From assembly GCA_016901395.1 (NCBI GenBank), contig JAEAMQ010000002.1, positions 18,367 to 82,366 of the forward strand: DNA of 64,000 nt, given 5' to 3'. Below are positions 31,153 to 40,262 of the stretch, piece by piece. The notes under the pieces were generated by a model. That model saw only the letters and a program-made list of their open reading frames with translations. It did no database searches and was not told the DNA's origin. The translations under genes and the position numbers were made by a program. The first letter of the stretch is position 1; every line of letters starts with the position of its first letter. This stretch comes from Prevotella sp. (lineage in GTDB: Bacteria; Bacteroidota; Bacteroidia; Bacteroidales; Bacteroidaceae).

Positions 31153-33297
31153 TCAATAGCCGGGGTTCTGCCACATGTTGGCAGAAGCGGTGGTGTATTG
31201 CAGCACACCGTTGTTGTTCTGTGCGTAGCTCTCATCCGACAGGTTGGTCACAGCCTCCAACTCATAGAGAGGGATGGGACGATAATAATGCTTCAAGGCA
31301 ATGTTGCCGGAAGCCTGGGCATTGTAAGCCTTCACGTGGTCGATGAGCGTATGGGTACGCTTCAGGTCAAACCAACGCTGATACTCGCCGCAGAGCTCCA
31401 GAGCACGCTCCTTGAGAATCGTCTCTATGGTCACCGTTCCGGAGATGGTATTGTCCTTGCCGGTGATGGCACGGGCCGTACGCAACTTGTTGATGGTGGT
31501 CAGAGCCGCAGAGTTGTCTCCTGTCTGCATCTCAGCCTCAGCCTTGATCAGGTAGATTTCGGCAAGGCGCAACACCATGATGTCGCGGTAGGAGATGTCG
31601 TAGGTGGGATAGTCAGAGTCGTACTGGTCGTCGAGGAACTTCTTGATACCGGGGAAAGAGCACCATCCGGCCACCTTATAGGTGTTGTAACGAGAGTCTC
31701 CATAGACATCAGACTTGGCCTTGGCAGCCTCTGTCGGCTTAGCCGTGGCAGGGTCGTTGGAGGTGTAGACAGGGATGTCACCACCACTGGCAAACTGTAT
31801 GCGGTACTTGTTCTTTGCAGCTTCCTGCTCTGCCTTGCCCTCGTCGGAGTCACCATCGGTGAGACTGTAGACAATGGCAGCACCACCACCGTTGAAGTAG
31901 TTACCATCGGCAGCATAGGCTTCGTCGTAGTCTACGAAGGTCTGGTCGCCCATGTTCGGATAGTTTTTGGCATTTTGCGACAAGTCTTCCGGAATGCGGT
32001 AGCTGGTGAGCAGCGTGGCATTATAACGCTGGTCGGTGCCTTTCACCTCATCGAGAATCTTCCAGAGATAGAGCGACGGCAGATAACGCGTAAATCCACG
32101 TCCGTAAGGAGAATAGTATTTAGCGACATCAACGTCCTTGCCAGTCTTCGCACTGGAAATGACTGAGGAGCTTGCACCGGTGACACGATTGAACACCTGG
32201 GTGTTCTTAGAACCGCTTCCGCCCAAGTCGTTGGCACCGTTGTTCCACATGGGGACAAACATCAGCACAGAGGCACTGCCACCATTGTTGCTGTAGCCTT
32301 TACGTGTCAGGAGAGAGTTGTACTGTCCTGTACCACCATTGGAAAAACGATAGGGCACGCAGTTGTCGGTACCTGATGAAAGCAGGTTGTTGTAGTGTAC
32401 CCGGAAGAGGCTCTCCGTGTTTTTCTCCTCATTGTTCATGTTCCATGTGTCGGAATAGCGGGCATAGAAGGAGGCACCGGAGTTGTTGATCACATCGTTG
32501 GCCGCATTGAGGGCTTCGGTATAGAGGTTATCGTAGCCATCCACACTGTTGGCTCCCAACCAAGAGGCAGCATACAGTGCTTCGCGTGCATACAGAGCCT
32601 CAGCCGAGTAGTAATAGGCACGGCCGGTTCCCGTAGCATCGTCCTGAGACATGATATTGGCAGACTTATACTTCTCCATGGCGAGTTTCAAGTCGTCGAG
32701 AATATACTTGTAGACCACAGCTTCGGGTTGGCGAACGGGTGTGGTGCCGAAGTTCTCGGCAGAGATCGGCTTGCTGTTATAAGGGATAGGACCCCACAAT
32801 GCCACCATCTGCGAGTAATAGAGAGCACGCAAGAAATAGGCATCGGCCTCGTAAGCCGTCTTCTTGGTATCGCTGATACCGCTACAGGTCGGCACATATT
32901 TCAGTGTGTTGTTGCACACATCCACACCAGCGTAGAACAATTCCCAGTATTGGTCAAGGCAGGGGTTGTTGTTGACTGCAGCCGTTCCCGACTTAGAGTC
33001 AAAGCCAAAGCTCTCTGCTGTCAGGTCATAGCTACACAATGACTTCTGCTTGTTGTCGTAACCATAGTAAAACAGGTCGGAACCCATCTCCGAAAGTCCG
33101 AGGGAGGGCTCTTTGCCCCACCATCCGCGAGCGTAAGAATAGGCGGAATAAACCAGTCCGTCGATACCTGTCACGGTGTTGTAGGCCAGATCGGCCGTCT
33201 CACCGGTTTTGTTGTCCTCTGCCAGATAGTCGGAGCAGGAGGTTGCCGTGAATCCGAGAGCGGAAGCGGCAATCATTAAACTGAATATCTTCTTCAT
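31153..33297 (-). CDS. SusD/RagB-like outer-membrane glycan-binding lipoprotein
   Basis: The 714-residue protein has a lipoprotein signal with lipobox 'ATSC' (Cys about 21). TPR-type helices of the SusD fold are apparent, with family blocks 'AYEADAYFLRALYYSQMVALW' split around residue 155, 'DIMVLRLAEIYLIKAEAE' and 'RALELCGEYQRWFDLKRT' near the C-terminus. It forms the surface lid over the SusC channel and binds the glycan. At over 700 residues it is longer than many SusD proteins. It starts 18 bases after the SusC stop; no glycosidase genes follow, so the ligand is unknown. Confidence 0.93.
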   Translation of the reverse strand: MKKIFSLMIAASALGFTATSCSDYLAEDNKTGETADLAYNTVTGIDGLVYSAYSYARGWWGKEPSLGLSEMGSDLFYYGYDNKQKSLCSYDLTAESFGFDSKSGTAAVNNNPCLDQYWELFYAGVDVCNNTLKYVPTCSGISDTKKTAYEADAYFLRALYYSQMVALWGPIPYNSKPISAENFGTTPVRQPEAVVYKYILDDLKLAMEKYKSANIMSQDDATGTGRAYYYSAEALYAREALYAASWLGANSVDGYDNLYTEALNAANDVINNSGASFYARYSDTWNMNNEEKNTESLFRVHYNNLLSSGTDNCVPYRFSNGGTGQYNSLLTRKGYSNNGGSASVLMFVPMWNNGANDLGGSGSKNTQVFNRVTGASSSVISSAKTGKDVDVAKYYSPYGRGFTRYLPSLYLWKILDEVKGTDQRYNATLLTSYRIPEDLSQNAKNYPNMGDQTFVDYDEAYAADGNYFNGGGAAIVYSLTDGDSDEGKAEQEAAKNKYRIQFASGGDIPVYTSNDPATAKPTEAAKAKSDVYGDSRYNTYKVAGWCSFPGIKKFLDDQYDSDYPTYDISYRDIMVLRLAEIYLIKAEAEMQTGDNSAALTTINKLRTARAITGKDNTISGTVTIETILKERALELCGEYQRWFDLKRTHTLIDHVKAYNAQASGNIALKHYYRPIPLYELEAVTNLSDESYAQNNNGVLQYTTASANMWQNPGY

Positions 33298-33315
33298 AAT
33301 GATAGTGTCTTTAGG

Positions 33316-36300
33316 TTAGAATGTTACGTTAACACCGACGATAACCTGTTTGCGCAAGGGGAACGACACGGCTCCACCACGCTCGGGGTCATAGTTGTTG
33401 AAGTGGCTGAATGTGAAATAGTTTCTCATAGAGCAATAGATGCGGGCGTTGCTGATAAAATACTTCTTCAGGATATTTCTGGGCAACTGATAGGCCAGCG
33501 TGATATCCTTAATCTTGAAGTAGTCAGCCTTCTGCATCTCAATGGCATTCTTGAATGCTGTAGCACTCGTGCCGGTACCACCGGGAGTAGGTATCACAGC
33601 ATCGGTGTTATCGGGTGTCCAATAGTCCAAGTCGCCCCAGTTGGAGCCATCATAGGTATAGAGGCCATAGCCTTCATAGTACATGTAACCTCCCAAACGT
33701 GCCATCATCTGAACGCTGAGCGAGAGAGCTTTGTAGCTGAATGTGGTGTTCAGACCGAGAATAGCCTTCGGCGAGAGATTATAGATAATCTTGTCGTCGT
33801 CGTCAATATTGCCGTCCATATTCTGGTCGACGATCTTGGGAGTACCCGGATTACCATAGTCTGTATAGGGTTTGGTGAATTCTTTGCCCTGACTGGTATA
33901 GTTGTCGGCAACATAACTGTCAAACTCACCGATGCCCCAGCAATGGTCTGCCTCATAGGTATAGATAGCGGAAACGGGAGAGTTGACCTGAAGAATATTC
34001 AGTCCGTTGTCTTGGAGATACTTCTCGATACCATCAGAAAGTTCGTCGACATAGTCACGGGGAAGAGACATCGAAGCTGTCAGATCCCACTTGAAGTCCT
34101 TGGTCTGCACCGGAACAACGCCCAAAGAAAGCTCCCAACCATGTCCCCGAGTCTTGCCGACGTTGGCAATCTGACTCACATAAACTGAAGAAGCAGGGGC
34201 CGTCTTATAATAAAGAAGGTCGTAGGTATGGCTGGAATAGTAGTCCAGGCTACCATAGATTCTACTGTTGAGGAACGAGAAGTCAAGACCGAAATCAAGC
34301 GAAGAGGTCTTCTCCCATGTCAGGTCCTCATTGGCCATGGTCATCGGAGCTTTCTCCGTAGAGTTTGGAACGATAGAAGAGATTGTAGCCAGGGTCATAT
34401 ATTCATCGATGGCCGCATTACCCGAGAGACCCCACGATACACGGAACTTGAGGTTGTCGAGCCATGACTTGGTATTCCGCATGAATGCTTCATCGGAAAT
34501 ACGCCATCCAGCGCTCACTGAAGGGAAATAGCCCCATTTGTGCCCGTCGGCGAGAACCGATGAACCATCAGCTCGGAGAGAGGCTTGGAACAGGTAGCGA
34601 GAGTCGTAAGAATAGTTCACACGTCCGAAGAACGACACCATGCTTCCCTTGGCATAAGACGAAGAAGTCTGTGGCACGGTGATCTTGGACAGGTCATAGA
34701 AAGCTCCAGTGCGATAGTGCTCCTTGCCGGCATCTCCATAGATGCTGCTACCTTCGGTGACCGACTGGCTCATTTCATGGCCTAACATGAATGTGAAATC
34801 ATTCTTCTTGTTTAATGTCAGGTTGTAACTGGCCGTGTTCTGCCATACATATTTGGTAGAAGTCGACTTGGTATTACTAATATATGTGGTGCTGGGTGCC
34901 TGATAGCGGCCCTGGCTCTCATAGTCCTGATAGAGTCCGTCGCGTGAAGTAGAACGGTCGAGAGTGAACTGTGACCTGAAATTGAACTGCTTAATAGGTG
35001 TGAGTTCCATATAAGCACTGCCAAAGAAGCGAGACTCCTCCACATTGCGCTGGTAGTTGCCGTCCTCATCGAGCAATGGCGAGCAGTGGGCAGCATACCA
35101 TGGATTAGGCTGTGCATTGATAGTGCCATCAGAGAGATATGCATGAGTGATGGTGGTCATCTTCTGTGCCTGACTATAGACTCCGGCATTACGACGGTCA
35201 TTATTGGTATAGGTGTAGCTCAGGCTGGTACCCACTTTCACCACTTTATTGATACGATGGTCAAGATTGGTACGGCCAGTATAGCGATGGTAGCGGTCCA
35301 ATTTCATCATACCATTGTCGGTCATGCTGGATAAAGAGACATTGAAATTGGTCTTCTCGCCACCGCCCTGCACCGAGGCTTCATAGTTCTGAGAAGTGCT
35401 GTTGTCCATGATGATGTCCAACCAGTCGGTGTATGACTTATCGTTGTAAATGTCAAGGCAGGACGTTCCGTCAGCCAACTTCTCACCTTCGAGCACACTG
35501 GCCGCGGTGGTGGTACGTGCAGCAGAGCTCCAATCTCCACTACTCAGCATGTTGTTGTAGTCCTTGGCATCAATAAGACGTTGCACCTCCTTGTCACCAT
35601 ACATAGGTTTGGTAATGCCCGTAGGACTCTTGAATGAAAGGAATGCATTGAAATTAACAGTGGTGCGGCCAGCCTTTCCACGCTTAGTGGTAACGATGAT
35701 TACACCATTGGCACCCTTGGTACCATAGATAGCGGTAGAGGCTGCATCCTTGAGAACATCTACTGACTCGATGTCGGAAGCTGGAATGTCGAGCGTGGAA
35801 CCATATTCCACACCGTCAACAAGAATCAACGGATTGTTGCTAGCCAACAGTGAACGATTGCCACGCAGAGTCATACTGATGCTTCCACCTGCCTGACCAC
35901 TGCTTTCCTGGATGTCGATGCCCGGAATCTTAGCCTGCATAGCCTGCAAAGCATTAGGAGCAGCCACCTGAACCAAGTCTTGCGTCTTGACACTGGCTAC
36001 CGATCCCGTGAGATCTTTCTTTTTCATAGTGCCATAACCCACGACCACGACCTCGTCGAGTTGCTGGTTATCGGTCACCATTTGGATGTCGAAATCCGAA
36101 CGGTTGCCAATGGTCATACTTTGCTCCCGATAGCCCACATAGCTCACAGTGAGTTTCGTAGAGGGCTTCACATTGGTTACAGTGAAGTTACCATCGAGGT
36201 CGGTCACGGCGGCAGCCTTGCCATCGGCCAGAATGGTAACACCAATCATTGGCTCGCCCGTAGCATCCTTGACACTACCTTTGATTTGTTTTTGTTGCGC

Positions 36301-36366
36301 AAAAGCCGGCGAACAAAACAAACCTACGCATAAAGCCATAGAGGCTCTTCTCATAGATAGATACAT
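33316..36366 (-). CDS. SusC/RagA-like TonB-dependent outer-membrane transporter
   Basis: The 1016-residue protein has a signal peptide (cleavage near 'SPAFAQ'), a carboxypeptidase-D-like domain (about 28-105, 'GSVKDATGEPMIGVTI'), a plug with the SusC signature 'DEVVVVGYGTMKKKDLTGSV' and 'YGTKGANGVIIVTTKRG', and a long beta-barrel ending in an aromatic strand ('VIVGVNVTF'). It imports glycan oligomers with TonB energy and pairs with the adjacent SusD. No STN domain or anti-sigma/sigma genes are present, and no regulator adjoins. A second ATG at 36354 gives an equally plausible signal peptide. Confidence 0.95.
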   Translation of the reverse strand: MYLSMRRASMALCVGLFCSPAFAQQKQIKGSVKDATGEPMIGVTILADGKAAAVTDLDGNFTVTNVKPSTKLTVSYVGYREQSMTIGNRSDFDIQMVTDNQQLDEVVVVGYGTMKKKDLTGSVASVKTQDLVQVAAPNALQAMQAKIPGIDIQESSGQAGGSISMTLRGNRSLLASNNPLILVDGVEYGSTLDIPASDIESVDVLKDAASTAIYGTKGANGVIIVTTKRGKAGRTTVNFNAFLSFKSPTGITKPMYGDKEVQRLIDAKDYNNMLSSGDWSSAARTTTAASVLEGEKLADGTSCLDIYNDKSYTDWLDIIMDNSTSQNYEASVQGGGEKTNFNVSLSSMTDNGMMKLDRYHRYTGRTNLDHRINKVVKVGTSLSYTYTNNDRRNAGVYSQAQKMTTITHAYLSDGTINAQPNPWYAAHCSPLLDEDGNYQRNVEESRFFGSAYMELTPIKQFNFRSQFTLDRSTSRDGLYQDYESQGRYQAPSTTYISNTKSTSTKYVWQNTASYNLTLNKKNDFTFMLGHEMSQSVTEGSSIYGDAGKEHYRTGAFYDLSKITVPQTSSSYAKGSMVSFFGRVNYSYDSRYLFQASLRADGSSVLADGHKWGYFPSVSAGWRISDEAFMRNTKSWLDNLKFRVSWGLSGNAAIDEYMTLATISSIVPNSTEKAPMTMANEDLTWEKTSSLDFGLDFSFLNSRIYGSLDYYSSHTYDLLYYKTAPASSVYVSQIANVGKTRGHGWELSLGVVPVQTKDFKWDLTASMSLPRDYVDELSDGIEKYLQDNGLNILQVNSPVSAIYTYEADHCWGIGEFDSYVADNYTSQGKEFTKPYTDYGNPGTPKIVDQNMDGNIDDDDKIIYNLSPKAILGLNTTFSYKALSLSVQMMARLGGYMYYEGYGLYTYDGSNWGDLDYWTPDNTDAVIPTPGGTGTSATAFKNAIEMQKADYFKIKDITLAYQLPRNILKKYFISNARIYCSMRNYFTFSHFNNYDPERGGAVSFPLRKQVIVGVNVTF

Positions 36367-36520
36367 AAACGTTGTTTTTTGGTTTGTAATTATTTAGATT
36401 TACTTGTAGTTTATTTTCTATAATTATAGCATGATAGATATCATCCATGGGTTGCTATAAAGGCTAAGGTGGGAATAACACGGTCTGAATGTCAAAACCC
36501 AGATTTGATTGTTTCGAATG

Positions 36521-36528
36521 CAAATATA
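36521..36528 (-). promoter_or_regulatory. Candidate -7 box upstream of susC-like gene
   Basis: Reads TATATTTG on the - strand, fitting TAnnTTTG, about 155 bases before the SusC start, implying a long AT-rich leader as often found before susC genes. No clear -33 TTTG at the usual distance. Confidence 0.4.
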
Positions 36529-37025
36529 TAAAAAATAATTCTTTAAAAAAGGGTTTTATCATTTTTTTTGTCATTTTCCTGAAAAAAGATTTCATTCCAA
36601 GAAGAAAACATCGACCTGTTGTTTTCTCTTATACCAGAAGACGGGGAGATGTATAGAAAAAGCAACATTTTTTATTTACAACAAAAAGACCTACACCTTT
36701 TAGACTGAAACTGACAGACTTCGCCAATTTCAACTTATGCAAATAAGCATCATGACATCCTACGAATGATTACATGGGAAACTACCAAGTAAGGGAACTG
36801 CAAGAAATAGGGGCAGCACTATAACAAAGTGTCCTCTGCTCTTTTCTAAATAGAAATCATGGCCGCTTTTTTACCCATGTATCTTCCTTTTGGAAAATAC
36901 ATACAAGGAGCAGGCTATCCTGACATAACACATAGGAGATAACAGTGTGATGAAGATGAGGATGTACGCTCCACCCAAGCCAGCTGATAGTTCCAGAGAG
37001 CGAAAACTACACGGTAAGTTTCCTT

Positions 37026-37072
37026 AAAAAAACTTGACAGGGTGTACAATCTGAGTTGCACACCCTGCCAAG
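37026..37072 (-). terminator. Intrinsic terminator downstream of repeat locus B
   Basis: On the - strand, arms CTTGGCAGGGTGT and ACACCCTGTCAAG (one mismatch) around a short loop are followed by seven T residues at 37032-37026. The nearest upstream - strand gene is the zinc-ribbon gene ending at 37489, so its transcript would run through the whole repeat array before stopping here. Confidence 0.8.
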
Positions 37073-37103
37073 TAAAACATGAAATCATAACCATCTGAAT
37101 TCA

Positions 37104-37389
37104 ATCGTGTTATGATGACTATCTAATCGTGATACGATAACTATCTAATCGTAATGCGATAACTACCTAATCGTGATACGATAACTACCTAATCGTGATA
37201 CGATAACTACCTAATCGTGATACGATAACTATCTAATCGTGATACGATAACTACCTAATCGTGAGACGATAACTACCTAATCGTGATACGACAACTATCT
37301 AATCGTGATACGATAACTATCTAATCGTGATACGATAACTACCTAATCGTGAGACGATAACTATCTAATCGGGATACGACGACTATCTA
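37104..37389. repeat. Repeat locus B: 13 tandem 22-bp palindromic units
   Basis: Thirteen units start at 37104 and repeat every 22 bases without slippage to 37389. Each is a 13-base dyad ATCG-N5-CGAT followed by a 9-base linker, mostly AACTACCTA or AACTATCTA. The centre is usually TGATA, but TGAGA, TAATG, TGTTA and GGATA occur. The first unit and units 9 and 13 have one altered arm base (TGAT or CGAC). No unique spacers are present, so it is not CRISPR. Confidence 0.95.
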
Positions 37390-37488
37390 ACAGCCTTGTC
37401 TTTTTCGGCTGCTCGAGAGTCTAATCTTATGGATATTGATTAATGAAATTATACAAGACGAAACAGAAAATCCCGTCCTCTTACTTTC

Positions 37489-38673
37489 TTACTCCAATAT
37501 CTTAGTCATAGACATTGCCGAAATCAACCCGTCGGGATTGATTGTGGCACTGATCTGATAACGTATCTCCTGTGAATTTTCTGCGCCACCTCGTTCAATC
37601 TTCTGTAAAGAGGAGAAGTTTACCGAGTATTCATAGCGCTCATCGCCTACTTCTTTCTTGTTGATTTTATAATCATTATTAAGATGCCAGTTCATATTGG
37701 TGATGTCTTCCTTGTAGATTTTATTCATAAAAGTGAGGACATCTGCCCGGGTAGCATCGGTCTTGCCAAGGAAATTGGTAAGAATAGGTGCCACACTCGA
37801 TTCCAAACCGGCTTCGTCTTTGGAGTTGATGCTTTGAAAGAAATGACGCAAAGTGGATACCACCTGAGACTTCTCATCAGACTGCACGGTCTTGGCCTTC
37901 ATCTGCTTGATGGCTGTCGTGGCCTCGTCTACATGCTCACCGCTGGCATGTTGAGCCAGATACAATTCCATTGCATCCACGGTATTCTCAGTAGATGCGT
38001 CGGCCCAGTCAATAGAATCTATCTTATGCTTTGCCTCTGTCAGATGTTCAGAGTCGGGATGATTGGCAATATAGTCAAGCAGAGCAGTCTTAGAACCACT
38101 GACAATAGCGTTGTCCCAATCATTATCCTGCTTCTTGAGATTTTCCAACCGCATAGTAACAGAGTCACGGTGTTCTTCGGGAGCATCAATATTATTGTCA
38201 AGATAGGTCTGCAACACCAGCGGATCGTTACTCTTCATTGCAAACTCATAGGCTTCTTGCTCCTTATTTTCCTTGGCACTATTATAAAAATAGAAACAGA
38301 TACCACAGATAAACAAGGCCATGAGCAGGGCCAAAATAAATGCCAACGGTTTACGCTTGCTACTTTTATTAGGTTGCTCTGCAGGTGTGTTTGGAGATAT
38401 CGGGGGGATAGGAGGAGCCACAACAGACTGAGATTCACGAGGCTGTGATGGCCGGTTTCCCTGTGTGGATACCGCAGAAGTATCATGACCTGCCGACTCA
38501 GAGACATACGTAAGATGGTGGCAATTGGGACAAACCTCTTGGTTATTGAAATAAACTTCACCACATTGCGGGCACTTAGTGATCTTGCCCGCAATTTCTA
38601 CTCCACAGTTGGGACACACCGGTGCTTTATCGCTGATTTGACGTCCACACTCAGGACATTTGATGATAGCCAT
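37489..38673 (-). CDS. Zinc-ribbon membrane protein of unknown function
   Basis: The 394-residue protein starts with two zinc ribbons: CPECG...CPNC (residues 5-22) and CPQCG...CPNC (about 34-51). A proline-rich spacer follows ('VVAPPIPPISPNTP'), then one transmembrane helix (about 107-130), a helical segment with hydrophobic repeats (about 135-260) and a C-terminal alpha/beta domain (about 265-394, 'LRHFFQSINSKDEAGLESSV') that resembles NTF2/DUF4878-like folds. The layout recalls zinc-ribbon membrane proteins such as YvbJ/TcaA, with the ribbons in the cytoplasm and the C-terminus outside. It follows the GH25 gene by 37 bases on the same strand. Function unknown. Confidence 0.8.
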   Translation of the reverse strand: MAIIKCPECGRQISDKAPVCPNCGVEIAGKITKCPQCGEVYFNNQEVCPNCHHLTYVSESAGHDTSAVSTQGNRPSQPRESQSVVAPPIPPISPNTPAEQPNKSSKRKPLAFILALLMALFICGICFYFYNSAKENKEQEAYEFAMKSNDPLVLQTYLDNNIDAPEEHRDSVTMRLENLKKQDNDWDNAIVSGSKTALLDYIANHPDSEHLTEAKHKIDSIDWADASTENTVDAMELYLAQHASGEHVDEATTAIKQMKAKTVQSDEKSQVVSTLRHFFQSINSKDEAGLESSVAPILTNFLGKTDATRADVLTFMNKIYKEDITNMNWHLNNDYKINKKEVGDERYEYSVNFSSLQKIERGGAENSQEIRYQISATINPDGLISAMSMTKILE

Positions 38674-38710
38674 AATGTTTGATTATATATACTCTATTTT
38701 CGTTTAATGT

Positions 38711-39403
38711 TTATTTATGTCGAAAACGTATTTCGCGCAGTTTGTGTGTACCCATAAAGCGGCTTTTATCCACATGTCCATTGATGCCATTGAGCCGTCC
38801 TTTTCCGGTATATTGCCATATAATGAAATCGAGATCGTCTTTCAACACCGGCTCCCGTGCCGTATATTGGGCAATCATCACCTTGTAGTCGCCAAGTTGA
38901 CCCAACAGATTGGCATCGTAAAAGTTGGCTCCGGTATATATCAAAGGCTTTTGCTTGTAAGCTTGCTCCATAAGATGCAGGAAGGTAAACAGGGAATCCC
39001 GAAAGTCTTCCACCGACAACCCACTCCGAGTCTCTACATCTACCATAGGAATAAGGTCCTGATCTCCCGGCCGACACTGCGCCATGAAGTTGTCAAGCTG
39101 TGTCTGCTGGTTGATTTTCGGACGGTAAAAGTGATAGGAACCCACTTTCAGTCCGTACTGATGGGCAAGATCGATGTTTTGTTTGTACTTGTCATCAATA
39201 CGGTCGCCGCCCTCTGTGGCCTTGAGATAGACGTAAGACACATTAGCCTGCCCCACAGCTTCCCAGAAAACATTACCTTGATAGTGACTCAAATCAATGC
39301 CATGTATATGGCTGCACGTATCCTCACATTCTACATTCTGGCGTTGAGCCAATACTGCGGTGAAAGATAATATGCTGATAATGATAGAGAGAATGCGCTT
39401 CAT
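38711..39403 (-). CDS. Secreted GH25 lysozyme (N-acetylmuramidase)
   Basis: The 230-residue protein has a signal peptide (about 1-20) and a single GH25 domain. The family blocks are 'GIDLSHYQGNVFW' (first catalytic Asp), 'YLKATEGGDRID', 'GSYHFYRP', 'PMVDVETRSG' (the DxE pair with the catalytic Glu) and 'WQYTGKGRLNGI'. It should cleave the beta-1,4 bond after N-acetylmuramic acid in peptidoglycan, in the periplasm or outside the cell. A second, membrane-anchored GH25 lies at 52184-53077. Confidence 0.92.
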   Translation of the reverse strand: MKRILSIIISILSFTAVLAQRQNVECEDTCSHIHGIDLSHYQGNVFWEAVGQANVSYVYLKATEGGDRIDDKYKQNIDLAHQYGLKVGSYHFYRPKINQQTQLDNFMAQCRPGDQDLIPMVDVETRSGLSVEDFRDSLFTFLHLMEQAYKQKPLIYTGANFYDANLLGQLGDYKVMIAQYTAREPVLKDDLDFIIWQYTGKGRLNGINGHVDKSRFMGTHKLREIRFRHK

Positions 39404-39407
39404 ACTG

Positions 39408-39415
39408 CAAAGTTA
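39408..39415 (-). promoter_or_regulatory. Candidate -7 box directly before the GH25 start
   Basis: Reads TAACTTTG on the - strand, ending only 4 bases before the start codon. If used, transcription would begin at or just inside the start codon, giving a leaderless message. No matching -33 element was found, so this is weak. Confidence 0.3.
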
Positions 39416-39467
39416 AAGAAAAGATTCAAGAAATCTGCATGTATCTGCATTTATTATAATAAATTAA

Positions 39468-40259
39468 TCACTCCTCTATTTCCTGCAATGAGCGGGCAAA
39501 ATTGTTGAAGTAATTACTGATTGTTTCGATGGGTGCATAGGTAATATACCGGAGACTTCGGCGAAGATTCCGACGCAAAAGCGTGGAATTGTTCTGCACA
39601 AAACCGGAACGGCTCTGTCTAAAGTGCCATTCCTCGGCAGTATCACTGGCCGAATGGATTACAGAGCGGAGCACCAATTTATAGGCAGAGGGTTCCATGC
39701 GTTGGACGAAAGGTATCTCATCCTGCTCAAAGTTGAATACACTCACGAGCATACTTCCCTGTAACTGGGCCATACGACGAATATGAAGTTTGGACAGCCA
39801 CTCGTCAAGTTTCACGAAATCCACCTTATCTCCCTTATTGCGCAGGTAGCTTCCAAGTTGTATGATGCCACTGAGCATCATTCCCTTGTTGAGCATGTTA
39901 GAGACATTGCCTACTATCATTTGCAGCACTTCCAATGAGCCGACGTTAGTATCAATGGCATGTCGTTCAGACTCCACTATCTTACGAAATCTGTAGTTGA
40001 GCAACCGATTGCTGAGCTGAGGCAGAGCATCCTCCTCAAGTTCTTCATAGCTGTCGTCTATCAAGCGCTTGGGAATATTCATCATCTCATCATATTGATG
40101 GTTTCTCACTCCCTTTTGGGCCGAGCTTTCCACATGCTGGGCGTGCACCATACGGTCGAGTCGATCCCATTTAAAGGTCGACATCGGCTCCAAGGGCTCA
40201 TATTCATTGAGCGCACCCGAGCGAAGCAGCCGGAAAAAGTTACGGGTGATGACATCCAT
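39468..40259 (-). CDS. Conserved-looking protein of unknown function
   Basis: This 263-residue protein is predicted soluble, rich in helices and basic/aromatic residues, with no signal peptide or membrane helix. Distinctive parts are 'FFRLLRSGALNEYEPLEP' at the start, 'GNVSNMLNKGMMLSGIIQLG' in the middle and 'RRNLRRSLRYITYAPIETI' near the end. The opening faintly resembles the start of uncharacterised Bacteroidetes nucleotidyltransferases, but I see no nucleotidyltransferase GS..D.D motif. The start is 3 bases after the NhaC stop, so it is likely co-transcribed with it. I do not recognise the family. Confidence 0.7.
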   Translation of the reverse strand: MDVITRNFFRLLRSGALNEYEPLEPMSTFKWDRLDRMVHAQHVESSAQKGVRNHQYDEMMNIPKRLIDDSYEELEEDALPQLSNRLLNYRFRKIVESERHAIDTNVGSLEVLQMIVGNVSNMLNKGMMLSGIIQLGSYLRNKGDKVDFVKLDEWLSKLHIRRMAQLQGSMLVSVFNFEQDEIPFVQRMEPSAYKLVLRSVIHSASDTAEEWHFRQSRSGFVQNNSTLLRRNLRRSLRYITYAPIETISNYFNNFARSLQEIEE

Positions 40260-40262
40260 GGC

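Larger units (their letters stand above)
36367..37488. other. 1.1-kb intergenic region upstream of susC
   Basis: Contains the candidate susC promoter (36521-36528), a very AT-rich stretch (36520-36720), the terminator at 37026-37072 and repeat locus B (37104-37389). The part from about 36720 to 37020 shows no gene, RNA or repeat that I can recognise. Confidence 0.6.

Noticed and set aside
37104..37389. CRISPR array
   Set aside because: Period is only 22 bp, the linkers are near-identical instead of unique spacers, and no cas genes are present.
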